A stretch of 64,000 nt of DNA from the NCBI RefSeq assembly GCF_030403435.1, contig NZ_JAUEPH010000008.1:1-64000 (forward strand). The letters run 5' to 3'. The DNA is from Algoriphagus sediminis. GTDB lineage: Bacteria > Bacteroidota > Bacteroidia > Cytophagales > Cyclobacteriaceae. The notes below the pieces were generated by a model, which saw nothing but the letters and a program-made list of their open reading frames with translations, was not told the DNA's origin and searched no databases. Below are positions 34,207-44,300 of the stretch, in pieces (the first letter of the stretch is position 1; each line of letters opens with the position of its first letter). The position numbers were made by a program, and so were the translations under genes.

Positions 34207-36090
34207 ATGGCAACAGCATCAATAGCTAATCATGATACGTCTCACGACTCTCACGAGCATGAGCATCATGATAATTTTGTAACAAAGTATATTTTCTCCA
34301 CAGATCACAAGATGATCGGTAAGCAGTTTTTGGTTACCGGAATCTTTTGGGCTGTGATTGGAGGTTTCCTTTCCATCCTTTTTAGATTACAATTAGGTTT
34401 TCCTGAGATGGATCTTGAGTGGCTAAGGCCACTTTTAGGAGGTTGGATTGATGAGACTGGAAAATTAGATCCCACATTTTACTTGGCTCTTGTAACTATG
34501 CATGGTACCATTATGGTATTTTTTGTATTGACGGCAGGATTAAGTGGAACGTTCTCTAATTTCCTTATTCCTCTTCAAATTGGAGCAAGGGATATGGCTT
34601 CTGGTTTTATGAACATGCTTTCTTACTGGTTCTTCTTCCTGTCCAGTGTAATCATGTTCATTTCCTTGTTCATTCCAACAGGACCAGCTGGGGGAGGTTG
34701 GGTTGTTTATCCACCTTTATCAGCTCTTGAGCAAGCGATCCCAGGATCCGGACTTGGTATGACCCTATGGTTGATTGCAATGACATTCTTTATTGCTTCA
34801 TCTCTTTTGGGAGGTATCAATTACATCACTACAGTAATTAATCTAAGGACGAAAGGGATGTCCTTCTCGAGACTTCCGTTAACAATTTGGGCATTCTTTC
34901 TTACTGCCGTTATTGGGCTTCTTTCATTCCCAGTACTATTCGCTGCGGCTTTGCTACTAGTTTTTGATAGAAGTTTCGGTACATCTTTCTACTTGTCTGA
35001 CATTTATATTGGTGGAGAGGCTTTGCCAAATACAGGTGGTAGCCCGGTATTGTACCAGCACTTGTTCTGGTTCTTGGGGCACCCTGAGGTATATATTGTT
35101 CTTCTTCCAGCTTTAGGTATAACTTCAGAAATCATTGCCACTAATTCCAGGAAACCAATTTTCGGATACAAGGCAATGATTATTTCCATGCTAGGGATTA
35201 CCATCTTGTCATTTATCGTATGGGCTCACCATATGTTCGTGTCAGGAATGAACCCATTCCTTGGCTCCATATTTATGTTCTTAACACTGATCATTGCTGT
35301 TCCATCGGCTGTAAAGGTGTTTAACTATCTGACTACACTTTGGAGGGGTAACCTTGTATTTACCCCAGGAATGCTATTCTCTATAGGTTTGGTCTCTTTC
35401 TTCATCTCTGGTGGATTAACAGGTATTTTCCTGGGTAATTCTGCGATTGATATTCAATTACATGATACTTACTTCGTAGTAGCTCACTTCCACCTCGTAA
35501 TGGGTTCAGCTTCATTCTTTGGTCTGATGGCTGGGGTATATCACTGGTTCCCTAAGATGTTTGGAAGAATGATGGACGCAAGACTTGGCTATGTTCACTT
35601 CTGGGCAACCTTCGTTGGAGTTTATATGGTGTTCTTCCCGATGCATTACATTGGTATTGCAGGTTTCCCAAGGAGATATTACTCGTGGACAAACTTTGCT
35701 TTTTCCGATATGTATACAGATCTAAATATGTTTGTATCGGTTGCAGCGATCATCACATTCGGTGCTCAGTTTATCTTCTTGTTTAACTTCTTTTATAGCA
35801 TGTATAGAGGAAGAAAGGCCAGCTTGAATCCATGGAGATCCAACACCCTTGAATGGACCACACCGCTTCATCCAGGGCACGGTAACTGGCCAGGAGAAAT
35901 TCCAGCAGTTTACAGATGGCCTTATGATTATTCTAAGCCAGGTGCTGAAGAGGATTTTATTCCTCAGACTGTTCCATTGTCTGAGACACCTGAATCCAAT
36001 TTACCGCATGAGCAAGAGCAAGTGAAAATTGAGCTTGAGATCATGAAGGACGAGGATGAGGTCCTGGTACCAAATGAATCAGAATCTTAA
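34207..36090 (+). CDS. coxA: Cytochrome c oxidase subunit I
   Basis: 627 residues, 12 or more membrane helices, with an N-terminal His-rich tail (HDTSHDSHEHEHHDN). Haem-copper residues are in place: MHGTIMVFFV, FWFLGHPEVYIVLLPALGI (His-Tyr crosslink and the Glu of A1-type oxidases), AHHMFVSGM and HDTYFVVAHFHLVMG. It reduces O2 to water at haem a3-CuB and pumps protons. The last 17 bases overlap the ctaA start. Second gene of the oxidase block. Confidence 0.97.
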   Translation: MATASIANHDTSHDSHEHEHHDNFVTKYIFSTDHKMIGKQFLVTGIFWAVIGGFLSILFRLQLGFPEMDLEWLRPLLGGWIDETGKLDPTFYLALVTMHGTIMVFFVLTAGLSGTFSNFLIPLQIGARDMASGFMNMLSYWFFFLSSVIMFISLFIPTGPAGGGWVVYPPLSALEQAIPGSGLGMTLWLIAMTFFIASSLLGGINYITTVINLRTKGMSFSRLPLTIWAFFLTAVIGLLSFPVLFAAALLLVFDRSFGTSFYLSDIYIGGEALPNTGGSPVLYQHLFWFLGHPEVYIVLLPALGITSEIIATNSRKPIFGYKAMIISMLGITILSFIVWAHHMFVSGMNPFLGSIFMFLTLIIAVPSAVKVFNYLTTLWRGNLVFTPGMLFSIGLVSFFISGGLTGIFLGNSAIDIQLHDTYFVVAHFHLVMGSASFFGLMAGVYHWFPKMFGRMMDARLGYVHFWATFVGVYMVFFPMHYIGIAGFPRRYYSWTNFAFSDMYTDLNMFVSVAAIITFGAQFIFLFNFFYSMYRGRKASLNPWRSNTLEWTTPLHPGHGNWPGEIPAVYRWPYDYSKPGAEEDFIPQTVPLSETPESNLPHEQEQVKIELEIMKDEDEVLVPNESES

Positions 36091-37144
36091 TAAAAAATTG
36101 ATCAGCTTTCGCCGTGTTAGTCTTTACACGGTGATTGCTGTCTTTTTCCTGATATGGGTCGGCGGGCTCGTTAGAAGTACGGGGTCAGGTATGGGGTGTC
36201 CAGATTGGCCAAAATGCTTTGGACAGGTGGTTCCTCCGACTAATGTGGATCAACTCCCCGACAACTATCAGGAAATTTATTTGGAGAAAAGACTGGCTAA
36301 AAACGAACGGTTTGTAGCTACTTTGAAAAGTTTAGGCTTGTCTGATACGGCAGACCAAATCGCTAATGACAAATCGATCCTTGTCGAAGAGGAATTCAAT
36401 GCTACAAAAACGTGGATTGAATATGTGAATCGATTGATTGGAGTGGTTATTGGTCTACTGATAATTCTGACCGTTTGGAAATCTTTTCCGATGTGGAAAG
36501 TGGATAAAAGAATCACAATCGGAGCAATAGCCTCCCTAATTTTGGTTCTTTTCCAAGGTTGGATCGGATCCTTGGTTGTGTCCACTAATTTGATTCCTTG
36601 GATGATTACCTTCCACATGATTTTGGCTTTGCTTCTTGCAGGCTTATTGATTTGGATTTTCCATTTGGCTAACCGCCGAATGGGAAGAGAGTCTGTGAAA
36701 ATGGATGTTCCCCGAAAAGTCGAATGGCTTTTGATTCTTGGAATTATTCTTATGCTGATTCAGATCGTATTGGGTACGCAGGTTAGAGAGCAGATTGATT
36801 CTGTGGCGACAAGTCTTGGTTATATGCTTAGAGATACCTGGGTTGAAAAATCTGGAAGGATATTTCTTGTGCACAGATCTTTCTCATTGAGCATATTTGG
36901 AGTACATCTGGTGTACTTTATCATGGCCTTTAAATACACATTGAGGAACTCCCAGATTAATTTCTGGTCTCAGGTTTTGATGGCATTTATAATAGTAGAA
37001 ATAGCAACAGGTATGGGTATGGCATACTTTGGTATTCCTGCTTTTCTTCAGCCCTTTCACCTTGTGATTGGGTGTATGATTACTGGAGTTCAGGTTTTGC
37101 TTTATCTTCAATTAAGGGATACGAAGCAATTCAGTCTTAAGTAG
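36074..37144 (+). CDS. ctaA: Haem A synthase (CtaA/COX15)
   Basis: 356 residues from ATG 36074 (MNQNLNKKLISF). Eight membrane helices and the family motif GGLVRSTGSGMGCPDWPKCFG at the first helix, followed by conserved histidines such as TFHMILALL and FLVHRSFS. It oxidises the C8 methyl of haem O to the formyl of haem A. An in-frame ATG at 36056 lies deeper inside coxA and is less likely. The gene starts within the end of coxA. Confidence 0.92.
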   Translation: MNQNLNKKLISFRRVSLYTVIAVFFLIWVGGLVRSTGSGMGCPDWPKCFGQVVPPTNVDQLPDNYQEIYLEKRLAKNERFVATLKSLGLSDTADQIANDKSILVEEEFNATKTWIEYVNRLIGVVIGLLIILTVWKSFPMWKVDKRITIGAIASLILVLFQGWIGSLVVSTNLIPWMITFHMILALLLAGLLIWIFHLANRRMGRESVKMDVPRKVEWLLILGIILMLIQIVLGTQVREQIDSVATSLGYMLRDTWVEKSGRIFLVHRSFSLSIFGVHLVYFIMAFKYTLRNSQINFWSQVLMAFIIVEIATGMGMAYFGIPAFLQPFHLVIGCMITGVQVLLYLQLRDTKQFSLK

Positions 37145-37151
37145 AGAACTA

Positions 37152-38060
37152 ATGAAAACAATGGATGTAGCCGGAAATTCGGCCATTGAATTTGTAAAGG
37201 TAAGGGCGAGAGCCTATATGGATTTAATCAAATTCCGTCTGTCGGCTTTGGTTACTTTCTCAGCTGTATTTGGATTTATCCTAGGCGATACTGCTGTGGC
37301 TTTTTCTTGGCCGCACTTTCTTGGTTTAGCACTTGGGGGGTTTCTAATAACTGGTGCTTCTGGAGCAGCAAATGAAATCCTTGAGCGAGATTTGGATAAG
37401 TTAATGAAGCGAACCCAAAATCGACCTTTACCACTAAAAATTATCTCCCTTTCAGAAGCTTATTTATTCACCAGCTTATTAGGGTTTTTGGGGATAGGAA
37501 TCTTATGGATTTTTACAAACCCTCTCACCACCCTCTTAGGCATCCTGAGCATGGTATTGTACATTTTCGTGTACACCCCATTGAAGAGAGTCGGACCTAT
37601 TGCTGTGTTTGTGGGAGCAATTCCGGGGGCAATGCCACCTTTACTTGGATGGACTGCAGCTACCGGATCTATTTCTTATGAGGCTCTGATTATTTTCGGT
37701 ATCCAATTTATTTGGCAATTTCCTCATTTCTGGGCTATAGCATGGGTGAGTGATGAAGATTATCAGAGAGCTGGATTCAAACTTTTGCCTAGTGGTGGGA
37801 AGAAAGATTTGAATACGGCATTTCAAATTATGATTTACACCTTGTTTCTATTGCCGTTAGGTCTTTTGCCTACTTATTTCGGACTAACCGGATTAAATTC
37901 GGGAATAGTGGCTACAGTATGTGGAGTTCTTTTCCTTGCCCAAACCTTCTCATTAATGCGGGATGGTTCTAGGAAGTCTGCATTAAGGATCATGTTTGGA
38001 TCATTCCTCTATCTACCAATAGTTCAGATTGCCTACTTAATTGACAAAATCCCATCCTGA
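37152..38060 (+). CDS. ctaB: Protohaem IX farnesyltransferase (CtaB/CyoE)
   Basis: 302 residues, a UbiA-superfamily prenyltransferase with about eight or nine helices. The Mg2+-diphosphate motif NEILERDLDKLMKRTQNRPLP (residues about 74-94) and a second loop DEDYQRAGFKLLP are clear. It attaches a farnesyl group to haem B to make haem O, the substrate of CtaA, which is encoded seven bases upstream. The stop shares one base with the next start. Confidence 0.95.
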   Translation: MKTMDVAGNSAIEFVKVRARAYMDLIKFRLSALVTFSAVFGFILGDTAVAFSWPHFLGLALGGFLITGASGAANEILERDLDKLMKRTQNRPLPLKIISLSEAYLFTSLLGFLGIGILWIFTNPLTTLLGILSMVLYIFVYTPLKRVGPIAVFVGAIPGAMPPLLGWTAATGSISYEALIIFGIQFIWQFPHFWAIAWVSDEDYQRAGFKLLPSGGKKDLNTAFQIMIYTLFLLPLGLLPTYFGLTGLNSGIVATVCGVLFLAQTFSLMRDGSRKSALRIMFGSFLYLPIVQIAYLIDKIPS

Positions 38061-38641
38061 TGGAAAGAGAATTGAAATATGTCGATATGGTGGAGCAACC
38101 GATCTCCATGCATCCAAAGAAGTTTGCTCTTTGGTTGTTTATGGTAACGGTGGTAATGGTTTTTGCTGCATTGACTAGTGCCTATATTGTTCGTCAGTCG
38201 GAGGGAAATTGGCTAGAATATGATCTTCCCGAAATATTCTATTTTACTTCCGGGCTGGTAATAGTAAGTAGTTTTTTCCTTCAATGGGGATACTATTCGG
38301 CCAAGAAAGATAATCTAAAGTCTCTTAGGATAGCTATTTCTTTGTCGGTGCTTTTCGGAATCGCCTTTTTGGTGGGACAGTGGTATAGTTGGGTAGCCTT
38401 GGTGGATAGAGAGGTTTTCTTTGTAGGAAACCCTGCAGGATCATTCCTATATGTTTTTACAGGTTTGCATGCAATGCACCTGATAAGTGGTGTGATCTTC
38501 CTTATTATTGTATTAATTTCAACGTTCAGATATAAAGTCCATTCTCAATCTATGAATACCATGGAAATGGCCACCACATATTGGCACTTCCTTGGAGGAC
38601 TTTGGTTATATTTGTTCATGTTTTTATTATTGAATCATTAA
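38060..38641 (+). CDS. Haem-copper oxidase subunit III, short paralogue
   Basis: 193 residues with five membrane helices, in the subunit III family. Typical motifs: FALWLFMVTVVMVFAALTSAYIV, GLHAMHLISGVIFLI and TYWHFLGGLWLYLFMFLLL. This size equals five-helix subunit III forms (CyoC-like). A second subunit III gene follows 22 bases later. One may be structural and the other accessory. Confidence 0.88.
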   Translation: MERELKYVDMVEQPISMHPKKFALWLFMVTVVMVFAALTSAYIVRQSEGNWLEYDLPEIFYFTSGLVIVSSFFLQWGYYSAKKDNLKSLRIAISLSVLFGIAFLVGQWYSWVALVDREVFFVGNPAGSFLYVFTGLHAMHLISGVIFLIIVLISTFRYKVHSQSMNTMEMATTYWHFLGGLWLYLFMFLLLNH

Positions 38642-38663
38642 TCTCAGTACTAATTAAACTCAT

Positions 38664-39440
38664 ATGTCTGCGCAATCAACCGCTATAGGTGTTAGCTCCA
38701 AAAGAGGAGTTTGGGGTGGTGGAAACGAACCCCTGAAAGCGAGCTATGGAAAACTCATGATGTGGTTTTTCCTGCTTTCTGATATTTTCACCTTTGCTGC
38801 TTTCCTTATTACTTATTTGGCCACAAGGGTTACTTATCCCGCTTATGCTGGTCCTGCTGATTCTTTTGTTGGCTCAAATCAATATTGGCCAATTCCAGAA
38901 TTGGTCTTTGAAGCAGTTCCCTTTTTACATGGGGTTCATGCTCCACTAGTCTTTGTAGGGATCATGACCTTCATCTTGATTTCGAGTTCAGTGACTATGG
39001 TACTAGCTGTGGAAGCTGGTCATAGAAATGATCGAAATGATGTGGTAAAATGGATGCTTTGGACTATTGTAGGGGGAGCGACCTTCCTTGGCTGTCAAGC
39101 TTGGGAATGGAATCACTTCATCCATGGTACAGATGCAGGGTCGGTTTTAACTTATATTAATGGCCTAAATCAAGAAGTAACTGAAACAGTCTTTGGGGCT
39201 AATCTGGTGGTCAACGAGTATGGTCCAGCCACTTTTGCCCAGCTTTTCTTCTTCATTACAGGTTTCCACGGATTCCACGTAACGATCGGCGTAGTCCTTC
39301 TTTTTCTCTGCTTTTATCAAGCAGCTGTTGGAGTTTATGATAGAAGAGGTCATTACGAAATGGTTGAGAAGATTGGATTGTATTGGCACTTTGTAGACCT
39401 AGTATGGGTATTTGTATTTACATTATTCTATCTTATTTAA
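38664..39440 (+). CDS. coxC: Cytochrome c oxidase subunit III
   Basis: 258 residues. Again the family pattern: GKLMMWFFLLSDIFTFAAFLITYL, FFFITGFHGFHVTIGVVLLFLCFYQ and GLYWHFVDLVWVFVFTLFYL at the end, the last being the most conserved region of subunit III. Longer than the preceding paralogue, with a large loop near residues 150-180 (QAWEWNHFIHGTDAGSV). Probably the structural subunit of the oxidase encoded here. Confidence 0.93.
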   Translation: MSAQSTAIGVSSKRGVWGGGNEPLKASYGKLMMWFFLLSDIFTFAAFLITYLATRVTYPAYAGPADSFVGSNQYWPIPELVFEAVPFLHGVHAPLVFVGIMTFILISSSVTMVLAVEAGHRNDRNDVVKWMLWTIVGGATFLGCQAWEWNHFIHGTDAGSVLTYINGLNQEVTETVFGANLVVNEYGPATFAQLFFFITGFHGFHVTIGVVLLFLCFYQAAVGVYDRRGHYEMVEKIGLYWHFVDLVWVFVFTLFYLI

Positions 39441-39458
39441 GCCTAAAATTTCAAGAAA

Positions 39459-39788
39459 ATGGAAATTCAACAAAATAAATCAACATTAGAAGTTACTCCC
39501 AGAAATGATGAGAAGATCAAAAAGATCTGGAAAACTGCCGGGATACTTCTTGCCTTGACAATTGCGGAATTTATCATGGCTTTCACCATGGATAGAGGAA
39601 TTCTACTATATGCTCTGTTTATAGCACTTACTATCTGGAAGGCCAAATATATCATGATGGAGTTTATGCACCTGGGAGATGAGGTGAAGCCCTTGTTCTA
39701 TTCCATCATTGTCCCTTTGATCTTCCTTATCTGGTTACTTATTGCTCTCGCAAAAGAAGGGACAGATATCTTCAACATGCGTTGGTAG
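39459..39788 (+). CDS. Cytochrome c oxidase subunit IV-like protein
   Basis: 109 residues with three membrane helices (IWKTAGILLALTIAEFIMAF, GILLYALFIALTIWKAKYIMMEF and FYSIIVPLIFLIWLLIALA), the CyoD/CtaF-type arrangement. A short polar N-terminus precedes. It stabilises the oxidase assembly. A strong terminator follows within 60 bases, so it ends the first part of the operon. Confidence 0.85.
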   Translation: MEIQQNKSTLEVTPRNDEKIKKIWKTAGILLALTIAEFIMAFTMDRGILLYALFIALTIWKAKYIMMEFMHLGDEVKPLFYSIIVPLIFLIWLLIALAKEGTDIFNMRW

Positions 39789-39811
39789 AATTATAAAAAA
39801 TCCAAAAAAAG

Positions 39812-39845
39812 TAAGGTTGGGGGAATACTTCCAACCTTATTTTTT
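39812..39845 (+). terminator. Intra-operon terminator before sco
   Basis: TAAGGTTGG (39812-39820) pairs perfectly with CCAACCTTA (39831-39839), followed by T6. It divides the oxidase structural genes from sco, the DUF420 gene and the CxxC protein, presumably lowering or separately controlling their expression. Confidence 0.85.
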
Positions 39846-39856
39846 GTTACAACAAT

Positions 39857-40525
39857 ATGAAAGGATTAAGATTACTTCAGGGATTGGTTCTCGTGTGCAT
39901 ATTGCTCATCCCTGTGCTCATATTCACCTTCTTAAAAAGCTTTGGTACGAATGAGTATGACTTGCCGGTATACTTTGAAAAGGGGGTAGAAAACCCCTTT
40001 CAAGAGTGTCCTAATTCTGATACTACTCAACACTATATTCCTGAGTTCACATTTGTGAATCAGGAAGGTAACCCAACGGGTTCAGCAGATATGGAAGGCA
40101 AAATCACTATTGTGGATTTCTTCTTCACTTCCTGTCCAAGTATTTGTCCTGTGATGTCAAAAGAAATGGAAAGAGTGAATGATATGTTTCGTGAGGAGGA
40201 AAAAGTTCAGATCCTCTCCATTAGCATCGACCCCACTTATGACACACCTGAAATCCTGAAGGAATATGCAGATGATCACGGTGCGGAAGCTGGTAAATGG
40301 GATTTTCTTTCCGGAGATAAAGTCCAGACATATGAATTAGCCAGATGTGGCTTCGTTTTACCCACCATAGATGGGATGGGAGTTCCAGATGATTTTATTC
40401 ACAGTGACAAGTTTATCCTGGTGGATGAATTAGGCCGAATTAGAGGGTATTATTCCGGAACAAACAGAGAGGATGTTGACTTATTAATGTTAGAGACTAA
40501 AGTGCTTTTACATGGAGCAGAATAA
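39857..40525 (+). CDS. sco: SCO1/SenC-family copper protein
   Basis: 222 residues: an N-terminal anchor (LVLVCILLIPVLIFTFLKSFG) then a thioredoxin-like domain with copper-binding CPSIC (Cys93, Cys97) and the conserved His182 in FIHSDKFILVDE. SCO proteins deliver or reduce copper at the CuA site of subunit II; coxB here has that site. It starts 12 bases past the terminator tail, with no clear promoter of its own, and overlaps the next gene by 14 bases. Confidence 0.93.
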   Translation: MKGLRLLQGLVLVCILLIPVLIFTFLKSFGTNEYDLPVYFEKGVENPFQECPNSDTTQHYIPEFTFVNQEGNPTGSADMEGKITIVDFFFTSCPSICPVMSKEMERVNDMFREEEKVQILSISIDPTYDTPEILKEYADDHGAEAGKWDFLSGDKVQTYELARCGFVLPTIDGMGVPDDFIHSDKFILVDELGRIRGYYSGTNREDVDLLMLETKVLLHGAE

Positions 40526-41066
40526 AATGGGAGTGTTAGCCGATGAGGCAAAGGTTAAGCCATGGATTATTGGATTATCAATTTTAATCCCCGTGGTCGT
40601 AGCAGTGCTGCTATTTATGCCGACCAAATTTGGTGAAGGAGCCCCATGGGTATACTTTCTTCCACATCTGAATGCGGTGATAAATTCAGCAGCGACGGTA
40701 GCTCTGATCACAGGTTTGATTTTTATTAAGAAGAAAGAAATTTCAAAGCACAAAGCAGCGATGAGTACTGCTTTCGGTCTAGGGGCTATATTCTTGGTGT
40801 CCTATGTTTTGTACCACGGAATGGCAGAAAGCACTTCCTTTGGAGGTGAGGGCTGGATTCGTCCAGTTTATTACTTTCTTTTAATTACCCATATCATACT
40901 CGCGGCAGTTGCATTGTTTCCTATTCTTTTCGCATATTATTATGGTCTGACTGACCAAAGAGAAAAGCATAGAAAAGTTGTTAAATTTGCATATCCGATT
41001 TGGCTGTATGTGACGGTAACTGGGGTGGTAGTGTATTTAATGATCAGCCCATATTACGTGAATTAA
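40512..41066 (+). CDS. DUF420 membrane protein, CtaM-like
   Basis: 184 residues with five membrane helices and the DUF420 pattern: YFLPHLNAVINSAATVALITGLIFIKKKE, KHKAAMSTAFGLGAIFLVSYVLYH and YYFLLITHIILAAVALFPILFAYYYGL. Several conserved histidines lie near the membrane faces. In Staphylococcus aureus a DUF420 protein (CtaM) is needed for an aa3 oxidase, so an assembly role with SCO is likely but inferred. Overlaps sco by 14 bases. Confidence 0.88.
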   Translation: MEQNKMGVLADEAKVKPWIIGLSILIPVVVAVLLFMPTKFGEGAPWVYFLPHLNAVINSAATVALITGLIFIKKKEISKHKAAMSTAFGLGAIFLVSYVLYHGMAESTSFGGEGWIRPVYYFLLITHIILAAVALFPILFAYYYGLTDQREKHRKVVKFAYPIWLYVTVTGVVVYLMISPYYVN

Positions 41067-41090
41067 GAAAAAATAAAAGAGGAGGATAAG

Positions 41091-41342
41091 ATGAAAAGGT
41101 TTGTGGCAATTGTTTTTGGATTAATTATTTCATTGGCTATTCAGTTCAATGCCAATGCACAGTGTGCAATGTGTAGAGCGTCGGTGGAAAATAATGTAAG
41201 CAATGGAGAAACCACGATAGGAGCGGGGCTGAATAATGGGATTCTATATCTCTTTATCATGCCTTATTTGATGGCTATGATCATAGGATTCTTTTGGTAT
41301 CGCTCAGCAAAGCGTAAAAAAGCAAGGTTATCTTTACGGTAA
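41091..41342 (+). CDS. Small secreted/anchored CxxC protein of the oxidase operon
   Basis: 83 residues: a signal peptide (MKRFVAIVFGLIISLAIQFNANAQ), then CAMCRASVENNVSNGETTIGAGLNNG, one membrane helix (ILYLFIMPYLMAMIIGFFWY) and a basic tail RSAKRKKAR. The CAMC motif faces the periplasm right after the predicted cleavage site. No family name recognised. Its place as the last gene after sco and the CtaM-like gene suggests copper or thiol handling during oxidase assembly; this is inference. The stop is eight bases before the operon terminator. Confidence 0.75.
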   Translation: MKRFVAIVFGLIISLAIQFNANAQCAMCRASVENNVSNGETTIGAGLNNGILYLFIMPYLMAMIIGFFWYRSAKRKKARLSLR

Positions 41343-41350
41343 TCTTATCG

Positions 41351-41384
41351 AAAGCAAAGTTTGAATCATGACTTTGCTTTTTTT
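41351..41384 (+). terminator. Terminator of the act-cox operon
   Basis: AAAGCAAAGT (41351-41360) pairs perfectly with ACTTTGCTTT (41371-41380), then a T-run. It ends the 16-gene respiratory unit just before the sensor kinase gene. Confidence 0.9.
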
Positions 41385-41397
41385 ATTTTTAACCTAA

Positions 41398-44300
41398 ATG
41401 ACGCAAGTATCCCGGCGCTGGATTTTTCTGGCAAGCGTACTCTCTATTCTCCTTTTACTGATTCTGTATTTCTTCTTTTTTCCAAAAAATGAAGAGACTG
41501 TAGCTTACGAAGATTTACAAAAAAAGATATCGGTGATTGATGCCCAGCTGGATCAGGATTTCATCAATATTTTGATGAGTGCGAGGCCTGAGGATTCGGT
41601 TACTTTTGAGACCATCACCAGAATCAATTCAGAGTATCCATACTTTTTGCTAAATGATGAAAATGAGGTCCTTTTCTGGTCCGATTTCTCTTTTAGTCTG
41701 GACTTTGAGCTTTTGGACAAAACTGAACCTTATCAGCTTGCGGAAGACCCTTTCGGTACATTTCTTCTCAGGTCCCGCCAGATCACTAGAAATGAAAAGC
41801 AATATTGGCTTATTCATGCCGTACGATTGATTTACCCTGGAAGTGTGCGTAATGATTATTTGATCACAGGTGCTAATCCAGAAATTTTTGGAAATGAAGA
41901 ATTTGAGCTTTTTGGAGACCCTGAAGAAGGAAGTTTCACCATAAACAATGGCAAGGGTGATCCTATCTTTAGTGTTGATTTTTTGTTTGGGTATCAGCCT
42001 GCAGGTCGCTTCTCTAATACGCCAGTACTATTATTTTTCTTTTCTGTTCTTCTGCTCTATACCATTTTGAGCTACGATTTTATAGCCAAGGTCTGGAGAA
42101 GTGGAAAGCAATGGAGGGCCATATCATACAGCTTTCTGACTATTTTCGTATTTCGATTTATCATGCTTTTACTGGATTTTCCAGAGGCTTTTTTTAGAAT
42201 CGAACTCTTTGATCCGATTTATTACGCTTCCTCGTGGCTAAATCCCAGTTTGGGAGACTTATGGATTAATTCAATCTGTTTTGCATTGATTTTTTCATTG
42301 ATCCTGCTAAAAATCACCACTCATGATATGCATGAGCGAATGAGGATGTTTACCTCTAAGAATGAACAAATAGTCATTCTTCTAATCTGTTTGGCAATCA
42401 GCTCAACCTTCTTGTATTTGCTCTGGGATATCCCTGCAGATATTCTTTTAAATTCTCAATGGGCCCTTGACATCCAAAATTTCCCAGCTATGGACTGGTT
42501 TCAGTTCATAAGCTATCTCATTTTATTTCTTTGGGGTGCGTTGTACGTTTTGATCACCATAGCACTCTGTAGCCTGCTGGCCTCCATGAGCCGAGATTGG
42601 ATACAATTCGCTAAATGGGTGGGGATAATGGGTTTTCCGGTTCTGGGAGTCCTTTTATATTTTCAGTTTTGGGCCTCATTGGCCTGGGCCGTGCACCTGA
42701 TTTTCTTCACACTAGTATTTCGATATCAGCTTTACAAGAATGTATTCAAACTTGGGCTTGATACTTTTTATACGTTCTTTTTTGCAGCTATCATAGCTGC
42801 CGTAGTTTCTGGATTAAGTACTAGAAATACAAAGCAAGATCAGCTCCTTGAGTCAAAAGTTAGGTTTACAGACCAAAATCTGATCGAGAACGATGTGATC
42901 ACAGAGTATTTTCTTGATGAGGTGATGCAGAGGATTAAAGGCGATCTGTTTATCCAGAACCGCCTTGCGGACCCACTTCTGGCAAAAGAGCCCATTGAAA
43001 CTAAGATCAGGAAGATTTATCTGGATAATTATTTTGATCAATTCGAGGTAGTCATTTCCATTTATTCATCCTCGGGAAGGAAAATTTTGGGGCCGGCTTC
43101 CACTGGCTCTCTCAGTGGGGTAAGAAACCGTGTAGTAAAAAGTGACTATGCGACTGATGTAAGAGGCTTATTTTTTATCAGGGGAGATTCACCTATAGAA
43201 GGAAATCAATTTATATCTTTTGTTCCGGTCACAAAGGATGGAAATGCTGTAGGTACGATAGTTTTAGAACTACAGAAAATGAATATCCAGCCATCCAGTG
43301 TCTACCCAAAGCTCCTGCTGGATGAAAATTTCACCGAAAAGCTGGATCCTACACAATACAACTATGGAATATTTGTGGAGAAGGAGTTGGTTTCAAGTGT
43401 TGGAAATTTTAATTATTCTAGTGACCGATTCCTACCCGTTTTGGATAATCCAAATTTGGTAAATGAGGGAGTAGCTGAGGGAAGATTTCATCATCTGGGG
43501 ATAAAGGATGGTGCCCGTCTTATTGTTATTTCCTCACCGTCCATTTCCCCAGCAGAGTTTGCAGGGAACATATCTCTTTATTTTGTGATTTTTGTATCCC
43601 TTACTTTTATCTCGATCCTGATTAATTCATTGATCAAGGGGTATAAAAACTTTGTGTTTAACTATTCCACTAAGCTTCAATTGTACCTCAATTTTGCCTT
43701 CTTCTTTCCCATTTTGATTATTAGTATCATCACTCTGGGACTTTTGGCAAATAGCTACCGAGAGGATCTTGACAGGCAATACTTGCAAAAAGCAGAATTG
43801 ATAAGAGGGAATTTGACCAGTACCATTTCTAGTTTGGGGATGGAAGGTTCTACTCAAAATTCAATTGATGAAGAACTGACTTACCTGGCCAATACCACGG
43901 GAAGTGAATTAAATTTATATAGTTCCGAGGGTGAACTATTCTCGACAAACCGACCCAATATCTTTGAAAAAAGGATTCTCTCCAGGTTCATAAATCCGGC
44001 TGCAATCGCTGCCATCCGTGAAAATAACCTCAACCAATTTCTTACAGATGAAAGCCTCGGAAACCTGAAGTATAAGTCTGTTTACCTTCCAATATTAACA
44101 GGGCCAAGGCAGGAACTTATGGGCATTCTGGCAGTGCCGTTTTTCGAATCTGAGGCTGAATTAAATAAGCTTGTTGCCGATGTACTGAGTAATATTTTCA
44201 ATGCGTTTGTTGTGATTTTTATCGCGTTTTTGATCATTTCATACTTTGTATCAAAGAATCTTACTTTCCCTTTCAAGCTGCTGACACAAAAGCTCAAAAC

